The notes beneath the pieces are model-generated. The model made no database searches and was not told where the DNA came from. It saw only the letters and a list, made by a program, of their open reading frames with translations. Made by a program: the position numbers and the translations under genes. Positions 1 to 6,705 of a DNA stretch of 12,845 nt are shown piece by piece. The stretch is from Caldisericia bacterium (GTDB taxonomy: Bacteria; Caldisericota; Caldisericia; B22-G15), in assembly GCA_021158845.1 (NCBI GenBank), contig JAGGSY010000008.1, positions 1 to 12,845 on the forward strand. The letters run 5' to 3'. Numbering within the stretch: position 1 is the stretch's first letter; each line of letters begins with the position of its first letter.

Positions 1-8
1 GGTAAAAG

Positions 9-260
9 ATGGAGGAATTAAAACCAACAAAAACGATTGATGAAAGAGGAGAGGTTTGCCCTGTTCCAGATGTAGACACAAAAAGGGCTTTAAAAAGTAT
101 GAAACCAGGAGAGATTCTTGAGGTATTAATTGATTATCCACTTTCGAAGGAGAGAATACCAGCAACTGCAGAGAGGGAAGGGCATGAGGTTTTAAAAATT
201 GAAGAGATAGGACCCAGTGAATGGAGGATTCTAATCAAAGTGGGTGGTAAGAAAGAGTAA
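9..260 (+). CDS. tsuB: TusA-family sulfur carrier, YeeD/TsuB type
   Basis: This 83-residue protein is a SirA/TusA-fold sulfur carrier of the cytoplasm. The family motif CPxP is present as C17-P-V-P20 after a short 'DERGE' lead-in, and C17 is the expected persulfide-carrying cysteine. It is the only cysteine in the protein. The C-terminal part ('EREGHEVLKIEEIG' then an aromatic residue and a beta strand) resembles E. coli YeeD more than classical TusA. YeeD works with the membrane protein YeeE (TsuA) in thiosulfate uptake, and a YeeE homologue follows 13 bases downstream, which supports the pairing. The start is the ATG at 9; only 'ggt' of a likely SD is inside the window, so the upstream part of the operon is unseen. 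A selenium role is a weaker alternative because some YedE/SirA-like pairs sit in selenium loci. Confidence 0.88.
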   Translation: MEELKPTKTIDERGEVCPVPDVDTKRALKSMKPGEILEVLIDYPLSKERIPATAEREGHEVLKIEEIGPSEWRILIKVGGKKE

Positions 261-273
261 AGGGAGGTGTTAA

Positions 274-1287
274 ATGGAGGTAATTTTAGGAATTATCACA
301 GGAGTAGCATTTGGAGCAGTTTTACAGAGAGGAAGAGTCTGCTTTAACTCTGCTTTCAGAGATCTAAAGCTTCTTAAAGATAACTTCCTTTTCAAAGCCA
401 TAATGTTTGCCATTGCTCTTGAGATAATTGCCTTTCTATTCATGGCACAGATGGGATGGGTTCATTTAAATCCAAAACCATTCAACATAATAGGAAACAT
501 TGTAGGTCCATTCATATTTGGAATAGGTATGGTCCTTGCAGGTGGATGTGCCAGTGGAACAACCTATAGGGTAGGAGAAGGAAATACTACATCATGGCTT
601 GCACTCTTATTTTATGGACTTACAGCATGGGCAACAAAAAAGGGTATTTTCAGTCCCATCTTAAAGGCAGTTTCAAAATATACCACAAAAGTGCCCTCTA
701 CAAGTTCTCTCTATCTTGCCGATAGCAAAGGAAAAATTGGTCCAACTCTTGCAACTCTTCTTCACATAAATCCTTGGATTATAGGCATCATTGTGTTCGT
801 GATAATAATTGCTTATCTGTTTTTCACTAAGACAACTAAGAGACCGGATAGTAAGTTGAGCTGGCAGATGATAGGAATCCTCCTTCTACCTGTAGCAATG
901 TTTGGTTTCTGGACAAGTACTTTATCTGGAAGACCATATCCTATGGGTATTACTGGTGGATGGATAAATGTGCTTATGGGATATGCAACTAAGGCTAAGC
1001 TGAACTGGGAAGGTGCAGAGGTTTTGGGTATCGTGATAGGAGCATTTATAACTGCTCTTATCTATAAAGAATTTAAATTTAGAGTACCCAGGAGAGGAAT
1101 AACTTACTTGCAGGTAACTATAGGTGGAATATGTATGGGATTTGGTGCAGTTCTTGGCAGTGGATGTAATATAGGACATTTCTTCTCTGGAATTCCACAA
1201 CTTGCTTTAAGTTCTATTGTTGCTGGCATATTCTTTATCCTGGGTAATTGGTTTATGTCATCAATATTGTATGGAGGTAGTAAATGA
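274..1287 (+). CDS. tsuA: YeeE/YedE family thiosulfate (sulfur-compound) transporter
   Basis: A 337-residue integral membrane protein with about eight to nine hydrophobic segments. Family signatures are a cysteine near the N-terminus (C23 in 'RGRVCFNSAFRDL'), the GGCASG motif at residues 90-95 (C92) and a GSGCNIGH motif near the C-terminus (C298). These conserved cysteines line the path for thiosulfate in the structurally studied Spirochaeta thermophila homologue. The N-terminal 'GRxCFxxAFRD' element and the paired GxGC motifs reflect the internal pseudo-duplication of the family. The start at 274 has a strong SD (agggaggtg, 261-269). The gene follows tsuB directly and overlaps the DsrE gene by an ATGA junction (1284-1287), so translation is probably coupled. 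Thiosulfate is the best substrate guess from the TsuB partner; another sulfane-sulfur or selenium species cannot be excluded. Confidence 0.9.
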   Translation: MEVILGIITGVAFGAVLQRGRVCFNSAFRDLKLLKDNFLFKAIMFAIALEIIAFLFMAQMGWVHLNPKPFNIIGNIVGPFIFGIGMVLAGGCASGTTYRVGEGNTTSWLALLFYGLTAWATKKGIFSPILKAVSKYTTKVPSTSSLYLADSKGKIGPTLATLLHINPWIIGIIVFVIIIAYLFFTKTTKRPDSKLSWQMIGILLLPVAMFGFWTSTLSGRPYPMGITGGWINVLMGYATKAKLNWEGAEVLGIVIGAFITALIYKEFKFRVPRRGITYLQVTIGGICMGFGAVLGSGCNIGHFFSGIPQLALSSIVAGIFFILGNWFMSSILYGGSK

Positions 1288-1637
1288 AGATTACAATTGA
1301 AACTATGGTTCCATCGTACACTTATGAAGATGTTGATACTGCAATAAAGATAATAGAGGCAGCATTAAACAAGGGGCATGAAGTAAGACTATTTTTGTTC
1401 TCAGATTCAGTTCTCGCCGCAAATTCCAAAGTTAAGCCATTAAGAATTGATAGAAACATACCTGAAAAGCTAAAGGAACTTATCAAGAAAGGATTAAGAG
1501 TTGATATCTGTGGAATATGTATGGATTATAGAGGAGTTACTCAGGATATGTTAATTGAAGGAGCCAATCCGAGCGGTCTCCCAGAACTTGCGGAATTAAT
1601 TGCAACAACTGATGTATTTATAAATTTAATGGCTTGA
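1284..1637 (+). CDS. DsrE/TusD-like sulfurtransferase subunit
   Basis: A 117-residue DsrE-fold protein, the TusD/DsrE-type subunit of a sulfur-relay heterohexamer. The N-terminal strand 'MKITIETMVPSYTYEDVDTA' and the 'NKGHEVRLFLFSDSVLAAN' segment match the TusD pattern. The cysteine region reads 'VDICGICMDYRGV'. C76 aligns with the active persulfide cysteine of TusD/DsrE, and a second cysteine follows at C79, which E. coli TusD lacks at that place. It starts within the tsuA stop region (ATGA overlap) and has a good SD (ggaggt, 1273-1278). The next two genes encode the DsrF and DsrH partners, so a DsrEFH complex is expected. The family either feeds tRNA thiolation (TusBCD with TusE) or sulfur oxidation and sulfur trafficking (DsrEFH with DsrC). 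The tsuAB context favours sulfur trafficking here. Confidence 0.85.
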   Translation: MKITIETMVPSYTYEDVDTAIKIIEAALNKGHEVRLFLFSDSVLAANSKVKPLRIDRNIPEKLKELIKKGLRVDICGICMDYRGVTQDMLIEGANPSGLPELAELIATTDVFINLMA

Positions 1638-1646
1638 GGTGGAGAA

Positions 1647-2000
1647 ATGAAAAGAATATTATTTGTAATATATCAATCACCGTGTGGCTCTATTTGGGTG
1701 AATGAAGGATTTAGAACAGCTTTTGGAATGTATGGAGAGGACCTTGAACCTTCCATCCTTCTCATGGATGAAGCAGTGGTTTCGGTAGCAAAAGAGACAG
1801 AACCCAAAAAGCTTGGCCTCCTTTCCCTCAAAATGGTCCAGAAGTATCTTAAGAAGTATGAAACAAAAATATATGTAGTTGATGAGGATCTTAAGAAATA
1901 CAAAGTTAAAGAAATTGATGAAGGATACAATCCTGAGATTATATCCCTTGAAAAGACAAAAGAGATTATTCACTCCAACGATTTTGTAATATTTATGTGA
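1647..2000 (+). CDS. DsrF/TusC-like sulfur-relay subunit
   Basis: A 117-residue DsrE-fold protein resembling TusC/DsrF. It opens with 'MKRILFVIYQSPCGS', like 'MKRIAFVFSTAPHGT' of E. coli TusC. An 'EGFRTAFGMYGEDLEPSILLMDEAV' segment matches the TusC 'REGLDALLA...DLAVFFIADGV' stretch, and the C-terminal 'NDFVIFM' resembles 'YDVILRF'. TusC is a structural partner in the relay hexamer and usually lacks the catalytic cysteine. Here the one cysteine is C13, near the N-terminus. An SD (gaggtggag) precedes the ATG at 1647. The gene lies 9 bases after the DsrE gene and 10 bases before the best DsrH start, in the usual E-F-H order, which supports subunit assignment more firmly than the sequence alone. 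Confidence 0.8.
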   Translation: MKRILFVIYQSPCGSIWVNEGFRTAFGMYGEDLEPSILLMDEAVVSVAKETEPKKLGLLSLKMVQKYLKKYETKIYVVDEDLKKYKVKEIDEGYNPEIISLEKTKEIIHSNDFVIFM

Positions 2001-2010
2001 GGTGAGAGAG

Positions 2011-2289
2011 ATGGTTATCTTTGTTAAATATGGATTAGGACATTTAATTGCTGAAAGAAAAATGGATCTATCCAAAGAAGGTGATACAGTTGTGTTAATT
2101 CAGAATGGTGTTTTCTGGTTATTAAATAAGGAAAAAATGGGGGCTTTAAAAGAGAAAAAGGTTAATATTGTTGCATTAAAGGATGATTTCTTATCCAGAG
2201 GATACAAAGAATCGGATACCACAGTTCCTCTTATCTCTTATGATGAACTTATAACTATACTGGAGAAGGACCAAAAGGTGTTGGGGTAG
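2011..2289 (+). CDS. DsrH/TusB-like sulfur-relay subunit
   Basis: A 92-residue protein with TusB/DsrH features: 'EGDTVVLIQNGVFWLL' (TusB: 'EGDELLLLQDGV'), 'VNIVALKDDFLSRGY' (TusB: 'IKVYALNEDLIARGL') and a C-terminal 'ISYDELITIL'. It contains no cysteine, so the conserved cysteine described in Allochromatium DsrH is absent and it may be a purely structural subunit. I chose ATG 2011 because the gaggtgag SD at 1999-2006 sits just upstream. An in-frame GTG at 2002 lies inside that SD and is unlikely. The stop codon (2287-2289) is inside the ascending arm of the hairpin that ends this operon. No DsrC/TusE acceptor follows. Confidence 0.8.
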   Translation: MVIFVKYGLGHLIAERKMDLSKEGDTVVLIQNGVFWLLNKEKMGALKEKKVNIVALKDDFLSRGYKESDTTVPLISYDELITILEKDQKVLG

Positions 2290-2305
2290 GGTATCTCCTA
2301 CCCCA
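2282..2305 (+). terminator. Intrinsic terminator candidate after dsrH
   Basis: Inverted repeat ggggtagg (2283-2290) / cctacccc (2297-2304) with a six-base loop; a t-a pair at 2282/2305 extends it to nine pairs. The downstream tract (acttgttt) is only moderately T-rich, so strength is uncertain. The DsrH stop codon lies within the stem. The rest of the gap to 2394 holds AT-rich sequence and a possible -10 element but no gene. Confidence 0.6.
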
Positions 2306-2367
2306 TACTTGTTTAATATTACTCATCTCTTTTATCATTACAAAACCTTCATTAATCCCAATGGGTG

Positions 2368-2373
2368 TATAAT
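2368..2373 (+). promoter_or_regulatory. Possible -10 element for the thioredoxin-like gene
   Basis: A perfect TATAAT lies 21 bases before the ATG at 2395 and after the dsrH hairpin. No convincing -35 is seen at 16-18 bases upstream, and the TG before it has no spacer base, so it is not an extended -10. Support is position plus one hexamer. Confidence 0.4.
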
Positions 2374-2394
2374 TTTAATTGTGAGGAGAAAGTC

Positions 2395-2727
2395 ATGGAA
2401 AAACCAAAGGTTTTAATTGAGCTTTATGTAGCATCGCCACCGACATTTAAATGTAGGAGAATGATTGAACTTGCAGAGCAAATGGCAGAGGAGTATCCGG
2501 GAAAGATAAAGATAAATATATACTACAGGGGTCAACCAATACCGGATGAGGCAACAACAGGTTTTAGAGCAAGTTTAAAATCTATGGGTGTTCCATCAAT
2601 ATTTATTGATGGAAGATGGGTTGCCTCCACAAATCCACCTCCAATTGATAGGGTGAGAAAACATATAGAGGAGGATTTGAAGGCAATTGAAGAGTATGTA
2701 AAAAAGCATGGAGAGAAGTATGAGTAA
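2395..2727 (+). CDS. Thioredoxin-fold protein with a single cysteine
   Basis: A 110-residue cytoplasmic protein with a thioredoxin-like layout: a first strand (KVLIELYVAS), a helix (ELAEQMAEEYP), a second strand (IKINIYY), the cis-proline element 'GVPSIFIDG' (P67) and a C-terminal helix rich in charge. The usual CxxC is missing: the active-site loop reads S14-P-P-T-F-K-C20, so only one cysteine remains. This rules out ordinary dithiol reductase chemistry and suits a persulfide carrier, glutaredoxin-like mixed disulfide or binding role. I start it at ATG 2395 because a gaggaga SD lies at 2383-2389; an in-frame GTG at 2365 overlaps the promoter and has no SD. It overlaps the next gene by eight bases. 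I cannot name a specific family. Confidence 0.65.
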   Translation: MEKPKVLIELYVASPPTFKCRRMIELAEQMAEEYPGKIKINIYYRGQPIPDEATTGFRASLKSMGVPSIFIDGRWVASTNPPPIDRVRKHIEEDLKAIEEYVKKHGEKYE

Positions 2728-3421
2728 TATCAAATTCTTTTGTCCCATATGTGGAGAGGAGCTTGTTGAGAAAAATACAGTTGGAAGATGCATATACTGT
2801 GGAAAGGAAGAGGAAACTTATTGGATATGCCCCAATGGACATTACATATGCGAAGAGTGTAGACTCTTAAACCAGAAAGAGATTACAATAAAGTACCTCT
2901 CTTACACAAAAGAGAAGGATGTATTAAAAATTCTTCACACTTTAATCAAGCATCCATCCTTTAACTTCTTTGGAAAGGAGTATCATTTTGTCCTTGGACC
3001 AGTAGTTCTTACAGCTTTAAAAAATCAGGGGAAACTAAATTGGGATCCAAGGAGAAATGCTGCCCTAATTCATAGAACTGAATTCATACCCTATGGTGTC
3101 TGTGGAACCATAGGAACATGTGGAGTTTGCGCTGCTGTGGGAGCAACAGTCTCAACTCTTCTTAAAGCCACATACATGAGTGACAGGGAAAGAAGTATCT
3201 CTCTATTAAGTGTTTCTGAATGTCTCAAGGAACTTGCTGATCAAGGTGGCCCAAGATGCTGTAAGCAGAGCATATACATAGGTCTTGAGATACTTGACAA
3301 ATATTTAAAGAAGTATCTTGACCTTGATGTTGGCCTAAATCGGAAAATAGTATGCGAATTCAGTGATAAAAATCCGGAGTGCAAGAAAGAGAGGTGTAAG
3401 TTTTATAGTGGAAAAGTTTAG
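2720..3421 (+). CDS. Cysteine-rich zinc-ribbon protein, DUF5714-like
   Basis: A 233-residue protein of unknown function. The N-terminus has two metal-binding units: a CPxC/CxYC zinc ribbon (C8, C11, C24, C27) and a CPNGHxxCxxC unit (C37, H41, C44, C47). The main domain carries 'PYGVCGTIGTCGVCAAVGA', then 'GGPRCCKQS', and ends in a third cysteine cluster ('CEFSDKNPECKKERC'). The glycine-rich CGVC stretch and paired CC match my memory of DUF5714, found mostly in anaerobes and methanogens; no activity is established. ATG 2720 is preferred over ATG 2708 because a ggagag SD at 2710-2715 fits it. The gene overlaps the thioredoxin-like gene upstream and the lipoate ligase downstream, suggesting coupled translation. 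The cysteine pattern suggests zinc plus possibly an iron-sulfur site, which is inference. Confidence 0.6.
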   Translation: MSNIKFFCPICGEELVEKNTVGRCIYCGKEEETYWICPNGHYICEECRLLNQKEITIKYLSYTKEKDVLKILHTLIKHPSFNFFGKEYHFVLGPVVLTALKNQGKLNWDPRRNAALIHRTEFIPYGVCGTIGTCGVCAAVGATVSTLLKATYMSDRERSISLLSVSECLKELADQGGPRCCKQSIYIGLEILDKYLKKYLDLDVGLNRKIVCEFSDKNPECKKERCKFYSGKV

Positions 3422-4439
3422 AGTGATAGAAGATGATATCACTGATCCCATCAAACATTATGCCCTTGAAGAGGCAATGATGAGGTTAATGGATGAGAAT
3501 AAAGATTATCCAAACACCATCAGGTTAAGGAGAGTTAAAAGAAGCGTTCTTGTTGGTTTTCTTGAAAATCCAAAAGATACTGTAAACATTGAATTTGCAA
3601 AGAAAATGGGGGTTAAAATTGTAAGAAGACACAACCTTGGAGGAACTGTCTATCAGGACCTTGGAAGTTTTATGTTTACAGTCCTGTTTAGGGAGGGAAC
3701 ATTCATATCTCATCTTGATGAGAGAGAGATGTATCTTGAATTTTCAAGATTTGTTATAGATTTTTTAAAGAGATTTGGAATAGAGGGAGAAATAAGGGGA
3801 ATAAACGATGTGGTGGTGAGGGATAGAAAGATATTTGGCTCTGCCCATACAAAGATAGGTTCCGCCATTTCCCATACAGGAACAATCCTCCTTAACATGG
3901 ATCTTGATTTTCTATCAAAGGTTTTAAAGTTTGTTAAACCTAAATTCTCGGACAAAAAGTTTAAAAGTCTTAAGGATGCATTAACAACTGTTTCAAGAGA
4001 GATCTCAAGGGAAGTCAAGATAGAAGAGGCATACAGAGTTTTTCTTGAAACATTTAAGGATCACTTCAATGTCTCTCTCTACAGAGGAAAATTAATGGAA
4101 GAAGAAATTGAACTTATGGAAAAACTTGCAAGAGAGAAGTACGGGAGTTATGAGTGGACTTTTGAAGAGGAGAAAAAACTTGAGGAAATTTACACAAGGA
4201 AGGTAAAGAGTGGTTTAATAATTGTGAGGGGTGAGTTTGGGGATGTAATAAAAAACATAAAAATATATGGGGATTTTCTTGTGGAGGATAGAGAAGCCAT
4301 TCCATCTCTTGAAAGGTCTATAAAAGGACTTAGCTTTGATGAATCTATTGAAAGGATAAGGAAAAGTAAAATACCAGAAGATATAAAAGAAGGACTAATT
4401 GAAATTGTTAAAGAGATAAAGAGAGAGCATGTGTTATAA
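3408..4439 (+). CDS. Lipoate-protein ligase A family, with C-terminal domain
   Basis: A 343-residue two-domain protein expected to activate lipoate with ATP and attach it to a lysine of an acceptor protein. The catalytic domain has the N-terminal 'FRVIEDDITDPIKHYALEEAM', the lipoyl-AMP loop 'RRHNLGGTVYQDLGS' (73-87; usual form RRxSGGGAVxHD), 'NDVVV' (133-137), the catalytic lysine K141 in 'DRKIFGSAH' and 'SHTGTILLN' (155-163). The C-terminal part (about 245-343, containing 'KSGLIIVRGEFGDVI' and 'IYGDF') is the accessory domain needed for activation, so this is a full-length ligase. I chose GTG 3408: an SD (gagaggtg, 3390-3397) precedes it and the protein then begins as usual. An in-frame GTG at 3363 has no SD. 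The loop replaces S-G-G with N-L-G-G, which may reflect a divergent substrate. BPL/LipB-like family members are the alternative. Confidence 0.85.
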   Translation: MEKFRVIEDDITDPIKHYALEEAMMRLMDENKDYPNTIRLRRVKRSVLVGFLENPKDTVNIEFAKKMGVKIVRRHNLGGTVYQDLGSFMFTVLFREGTFISHLDEREMYLEFSRFVIDFLKRFGIEGEIRGINDVVVRDRKIFGSAHTKIGSAISHTGTILLNMDLDFLSKVLKFVKPKFSDKKFKSLKDALTTVSREISREVKIEEAYRVFLETFKDHFNVSLYRGKLMEEEIELMEKLAREKYGSYEWTFEEEKKLEEIYTRKVKSGLIIVRGEFGDVIKNIKIYGDFLVEDREAIPSLERSIKGLSFDESIERIRKSKIPEDIKEGLIEIVKEIKREHVL

Positions 4440-4440
4440 T
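4432..4440 (+). promoter_or_regulatory. Extended -10 promoter candidate for the nfn operon
   Basis: TGtTATAAT matches the extended -10 consensus exactly and overlaps the lipoate ligase stop codon (TAA 4437-4439). A start near 4447 would give a leader of about 26 bases containing the ggagg SD at 4461-4465. No good -35 is visible, as is allowed for extended -10 promoters. Confidence 0.5.
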
Positions 4441-4472
4441 TTTAGTGATTTTTGTTGAGAGGAGGACGGTAT

Positions 4473-5318
4473 ATGTTCAAGATAACTGAAAAAAGGGAAC
4501 TTGGACCAAAAGTTTATCTTATGAAAGTTGTTGCACCACATGTGGCAAGAAGAGCAAAACCTGGCCAGTTTTTCATAATAAGGGTTTATGATAAAGGGGA
4601 AAGAATCCCACTCACCATAGCAGATTACAACGATGAGGAAATAACTATGGTTTTTCAAACAGTTGGTCTTACAACATATCTTCTTTCAAGAAAAGAGGTT
4701 GGTGAGAGTGTTAAAGATGTTGTTGGTCCCCTTGGTAATCCATCAGAGATAGTTAAATATGATGAGGGGAGTGTTGTTCTTGTTGGAGGAGGAGTTGGAA
4801 TTGCACCAGTTTACCCAATTGCAAAGGGTTTTAAGAAAGTGGGAAACAAAGTTAAAGTGATTCTTGGCGCAAGAAGTAAGAATCTACTCTTCTGGGAAGA
4901 CAGATTCAGAGAATTCTGCGATGATGTCCTTGTGGCTACAGATGATGGAAGTTATGGAAGAAAAGGTTTTGTCACAGATGTATTAAAGGACCTCATTGAG
5001 AGTGGAGAAAGAATCGCACAGGTTACTGCTGTTGGTCCTCCTATAATGATGAAATTTGTGAGTGAGGTTACAAGACCTTACAAAATAAAAACCATTGTGA
5101 GCTTAAACTCAATAATGGTTGATGGAACAGGAATGTGTGGTGCATGTAGAGTTGAAGTTGGTGGAGAGACAAAACTCACCTGTCAGGATGGACCTGAGTT
5201 TGATGGACATCTTGTAAACTTTGACCTTCTCATGGAGAGACTCAAGATGTACAAAAAAGAGGAGAAAGAGGCGATGGAACATTTTGAAGATAAGGAGGGA
5301 ATAATTCATGAAGATTAA
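4473..5318 (+). CDS. NfnA/SudB-type FAD, NAD(H) and 2Fe-2S subunit
   Basis: This 281-residue subunit belongs to the ferredoxin-NADP reductase family (NfnA, also annotated sulfide dehydrogenase subunit beta or GltD-associated subunit). It has an FAD-binding barrel ('AKPGQFFIIRVYDKGERIPLTI'), an NAD-binding fold ('SVVLVGGGVGIAPVYPIAKG') and a C-terminal 2Fe-2S site in 'DGTGMCGACRVEVGG...TCQDGPEFDGH' with C222, C225 and C237. In this family the fourth ligand is an aspartate. With the next gene it forms a heterodimer: either NADH-dependent ferredoxin:NADP oxidoreductase, which bifurcates electrons, or the polysulfide-reducing sulfide dehydrogenase of Pyrococcus, which is the same protein family. 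ATG 4473 follows a ggagg SD by seven bases; an in-frame TTG at 4452 has no SD. It overlaps nfnB by 11 bases. Confidence 0.88.
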   Translation: MFKITEKRELGPKVYLMKVVAPHVARRAKPGQFFIIRVYDKGERIPLTIADYNDEEITMVFQTVGLTTYLLSRKEVGESVKDVVGPLGNPSEIVKYDEGSVVLVGGGVGIAPVYPIAKGFKKVGNKVKVILGARSKNLLFWEDRFREFCDDVLVATDDGSYGRKGFVTDVLKDLIESGERIAQVTAVGPPIMMKFVSEVTRPYKIKTIVSLNSIMVDGTGMCGACRVEVGGETKLTCQDGPEFDGHLVNFDLLMERLKMYKKEEKEAMEHFEDKEGIIHED

Positions 5319-6705
5319 ACCAAAAAAGACTCCTATGCGTGAACAGGACCCAAAGGAAAGAATAAAGAATTTCAATGAAGTCCCATTTGGATACACAGAA
5401 GAAGAGGCGGTAATTGAGGCAGAGAGATGCCTCCAGTGTCCAAAACCTCTATGTATTGAAGGTTGTCCTGTAAATGTGGATATTCCGGGGTTTATAAAGG
5501 CTATAAGAGAGAGGGACTTTGATAGAGCAATTAAAATAATGAAAAACACGAACTCCCTTCCTGCAATCACTGGAAGGGTTTGTCCGCAGGAAACACAGTG
5601 CGAGGAGAGGTGTGTTCTTGGAAAGAAGTTTGAACCAGTTGCCATAGGAAGACTTGAGGCATTTATTGCGGATTGGGAGGCAAAGAGAGGAATTAAAATC
5701 CCCGAGAAACCAAAACCATTGAATATAAAAGTTGCTGTTGTTGGAGCAGGACCCGCAGGGCTTACATGTGCAGCAGATCTTTCAAAGATGGGATACGATG
5801 TTACAATATTCGAATCCCTCCATCTTCCTGGAGGAGTTCTTACATATGGAATTCCTGAATTTAGATTACCAAAATCCATCGTTGAGAGAGAGGTTAACTA
5901 TATAAAAGACCTTGGAGTAAAAATTCAGTGTAATGTTGTGGTTGGAAGGACTGTTACTGTGGATGATTTGTTCAAGGAGGGATACAAAGCTATATTCATC
6001 GGCACAGGAGCAGGTGCTCCAAGATTTATGAAGATACCGGGAGAGAATCTTCTTGGAATATACTCAGCCAATGAGTATTTAACAAGGGTTAACCTTATGA
6101 AAGCCTACAAATTCCCTGAATACGATACACCGATAAAGAGAGGAAAAGTAGTTGCTGTTATAGGGGCAGGAAATGTTGCAATGGATGCTGCAAGAACTGC
6201 TCTGAGAATGGGAGCAGAGAAGGTAATGATAGTTTATAGAAGAACAGAGAAGGAGATGACCGCAAGGCTTGAGGAATATCACCATGCAAAGGAGGAAGGA
6301 ATAGAATTCCACTGGCTTACAACTCCAGTAAGATACATTGGAGATGAAGAGGGATGGGTTAAAGAGATGGAGGTTATAAAGAATAAACTTGGTGAATCTG
6401 ATGAATCTGGAAGAAGAAGACCTGTTCCAATACCGGGAAGTGAGTTTAGAATGAAGGTGGATATGGTTATAGTTGCCATAGGTACAGTTCCAAATCCACT
6501 TGTAGCTAAGACCACAGGACTTAAGACAGGGAGACATGGAGTTGTAATTGCAGATGAGAATGGAAGGACAAGTAGAGAGGGAGTTTGGGCTGGTGGAGAT
6601 ATTGTCACTGGTGCAGCAACAGTAATTCTTGCCATGGGGGCAGGAAAAAAGGCTGCAAAGGATATTGATAGATATCTAAAAGAGAAGTATTTAAATGGAG
6701 TATAA
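5308..6705 (+). CDS. NfnB/SudA-type NADPH- and FAD-binding 4Fe-4S subunit
   Basis: A 465-residue protein of the glutamate-synthase small-subunit family, full length for NfnB/SudA/GltA. It has two N-terminal cysteine clusters for 4Fe-4S centres: C41-x2-C44-x4-C49-x3-C53 followed by P, and C92, C98, C102 in 'GRVCPQETQCEERC', where E95 or a nearby residue may be a non-cysteine ligand. The FAD-binding fold has GAGPAG (146-151), the NADPH-binding fold has GAGNVA (286-291), and the C-terminal FAD signature is 'GVWAGGDIVTGAATV'. As the large subunit of NfnAB it would couple NADPH, NADH and ferredoxin, important in anaerobes. An SD (aaggaggg) precedes ATG 5308. The NfnA-NfnB order is the usual one, and no glutamate synthase large subunit is seen, so GltD is unlikely. 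Confidence 0.9.
   Translation: MKIKPKKTPMREQDPKERIKNFNEVPFGYTEEEAVIEAERCLQCPKPLCIEGCPVNVDIPGFIKAIRERDFDRAIKIMKNTNSLPAITGRVCPQETQCEERCVLGKKFEPVAIGRLEAFIADWEAKRGIKIPEKPKPLNIKVAVVGAGPAGLTCAADLSKMGYDVTIFESLHLPGGVLTYGIPEFRLPKSIVEREVNYIKDLGVKIQCNVVVGRTVTVDDLFKEGYKAIFIGTGAGAPRFMKIPGENLLGIYSANEYLTRVNLMKAYKFPEYDTPIKRGKVVAVIGAGNVAMDAARTALRMGAEKVMIVYRRTEKEMTARLEEYHHAKEEGIEFHWLTTPVRYIGDEEGWVKEMEVIKNKLGESDESGRRRPVPIPGSEFRMKVDMVIVAIGTVPNPLVAKTTGLKTGRHGVVIADENGRTSREGVWAGGDIVTGAATVILAMGAGKKAAKDIDRYLKEKYLNGV

Noticed and set aside
9..1287. Selenium uptake pair (YedE/YedF) instead of thiosulfate uptake
   Set aside because: The carrier lacks the C-terminal DsrE-like domain of YedF, resembles YeeD, and the neighbours are sulfur-relay genes; no selD or selenium gene is seen.
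1677..2075. Open frame of 132 codons on the - strand under dsrF
   Set aside because: No recognisable domain, and dsrF on the + strand has good SD, length and operon context.
3363..3407. Longer lipoate ligase from GTG 3363
   Set aside because: No SD precedes it, and the family's N-terminal pattern begins just after GTG 3408, which has an SD.
5109..5879. Long open frame of 256 codons on the - strand across the nfnA/nfnB junction
   Set aside because: It lies opposite two genes with clear conserved motifs, its translation is low-complexity and rich in S/F/P, and no family pattern is visible.
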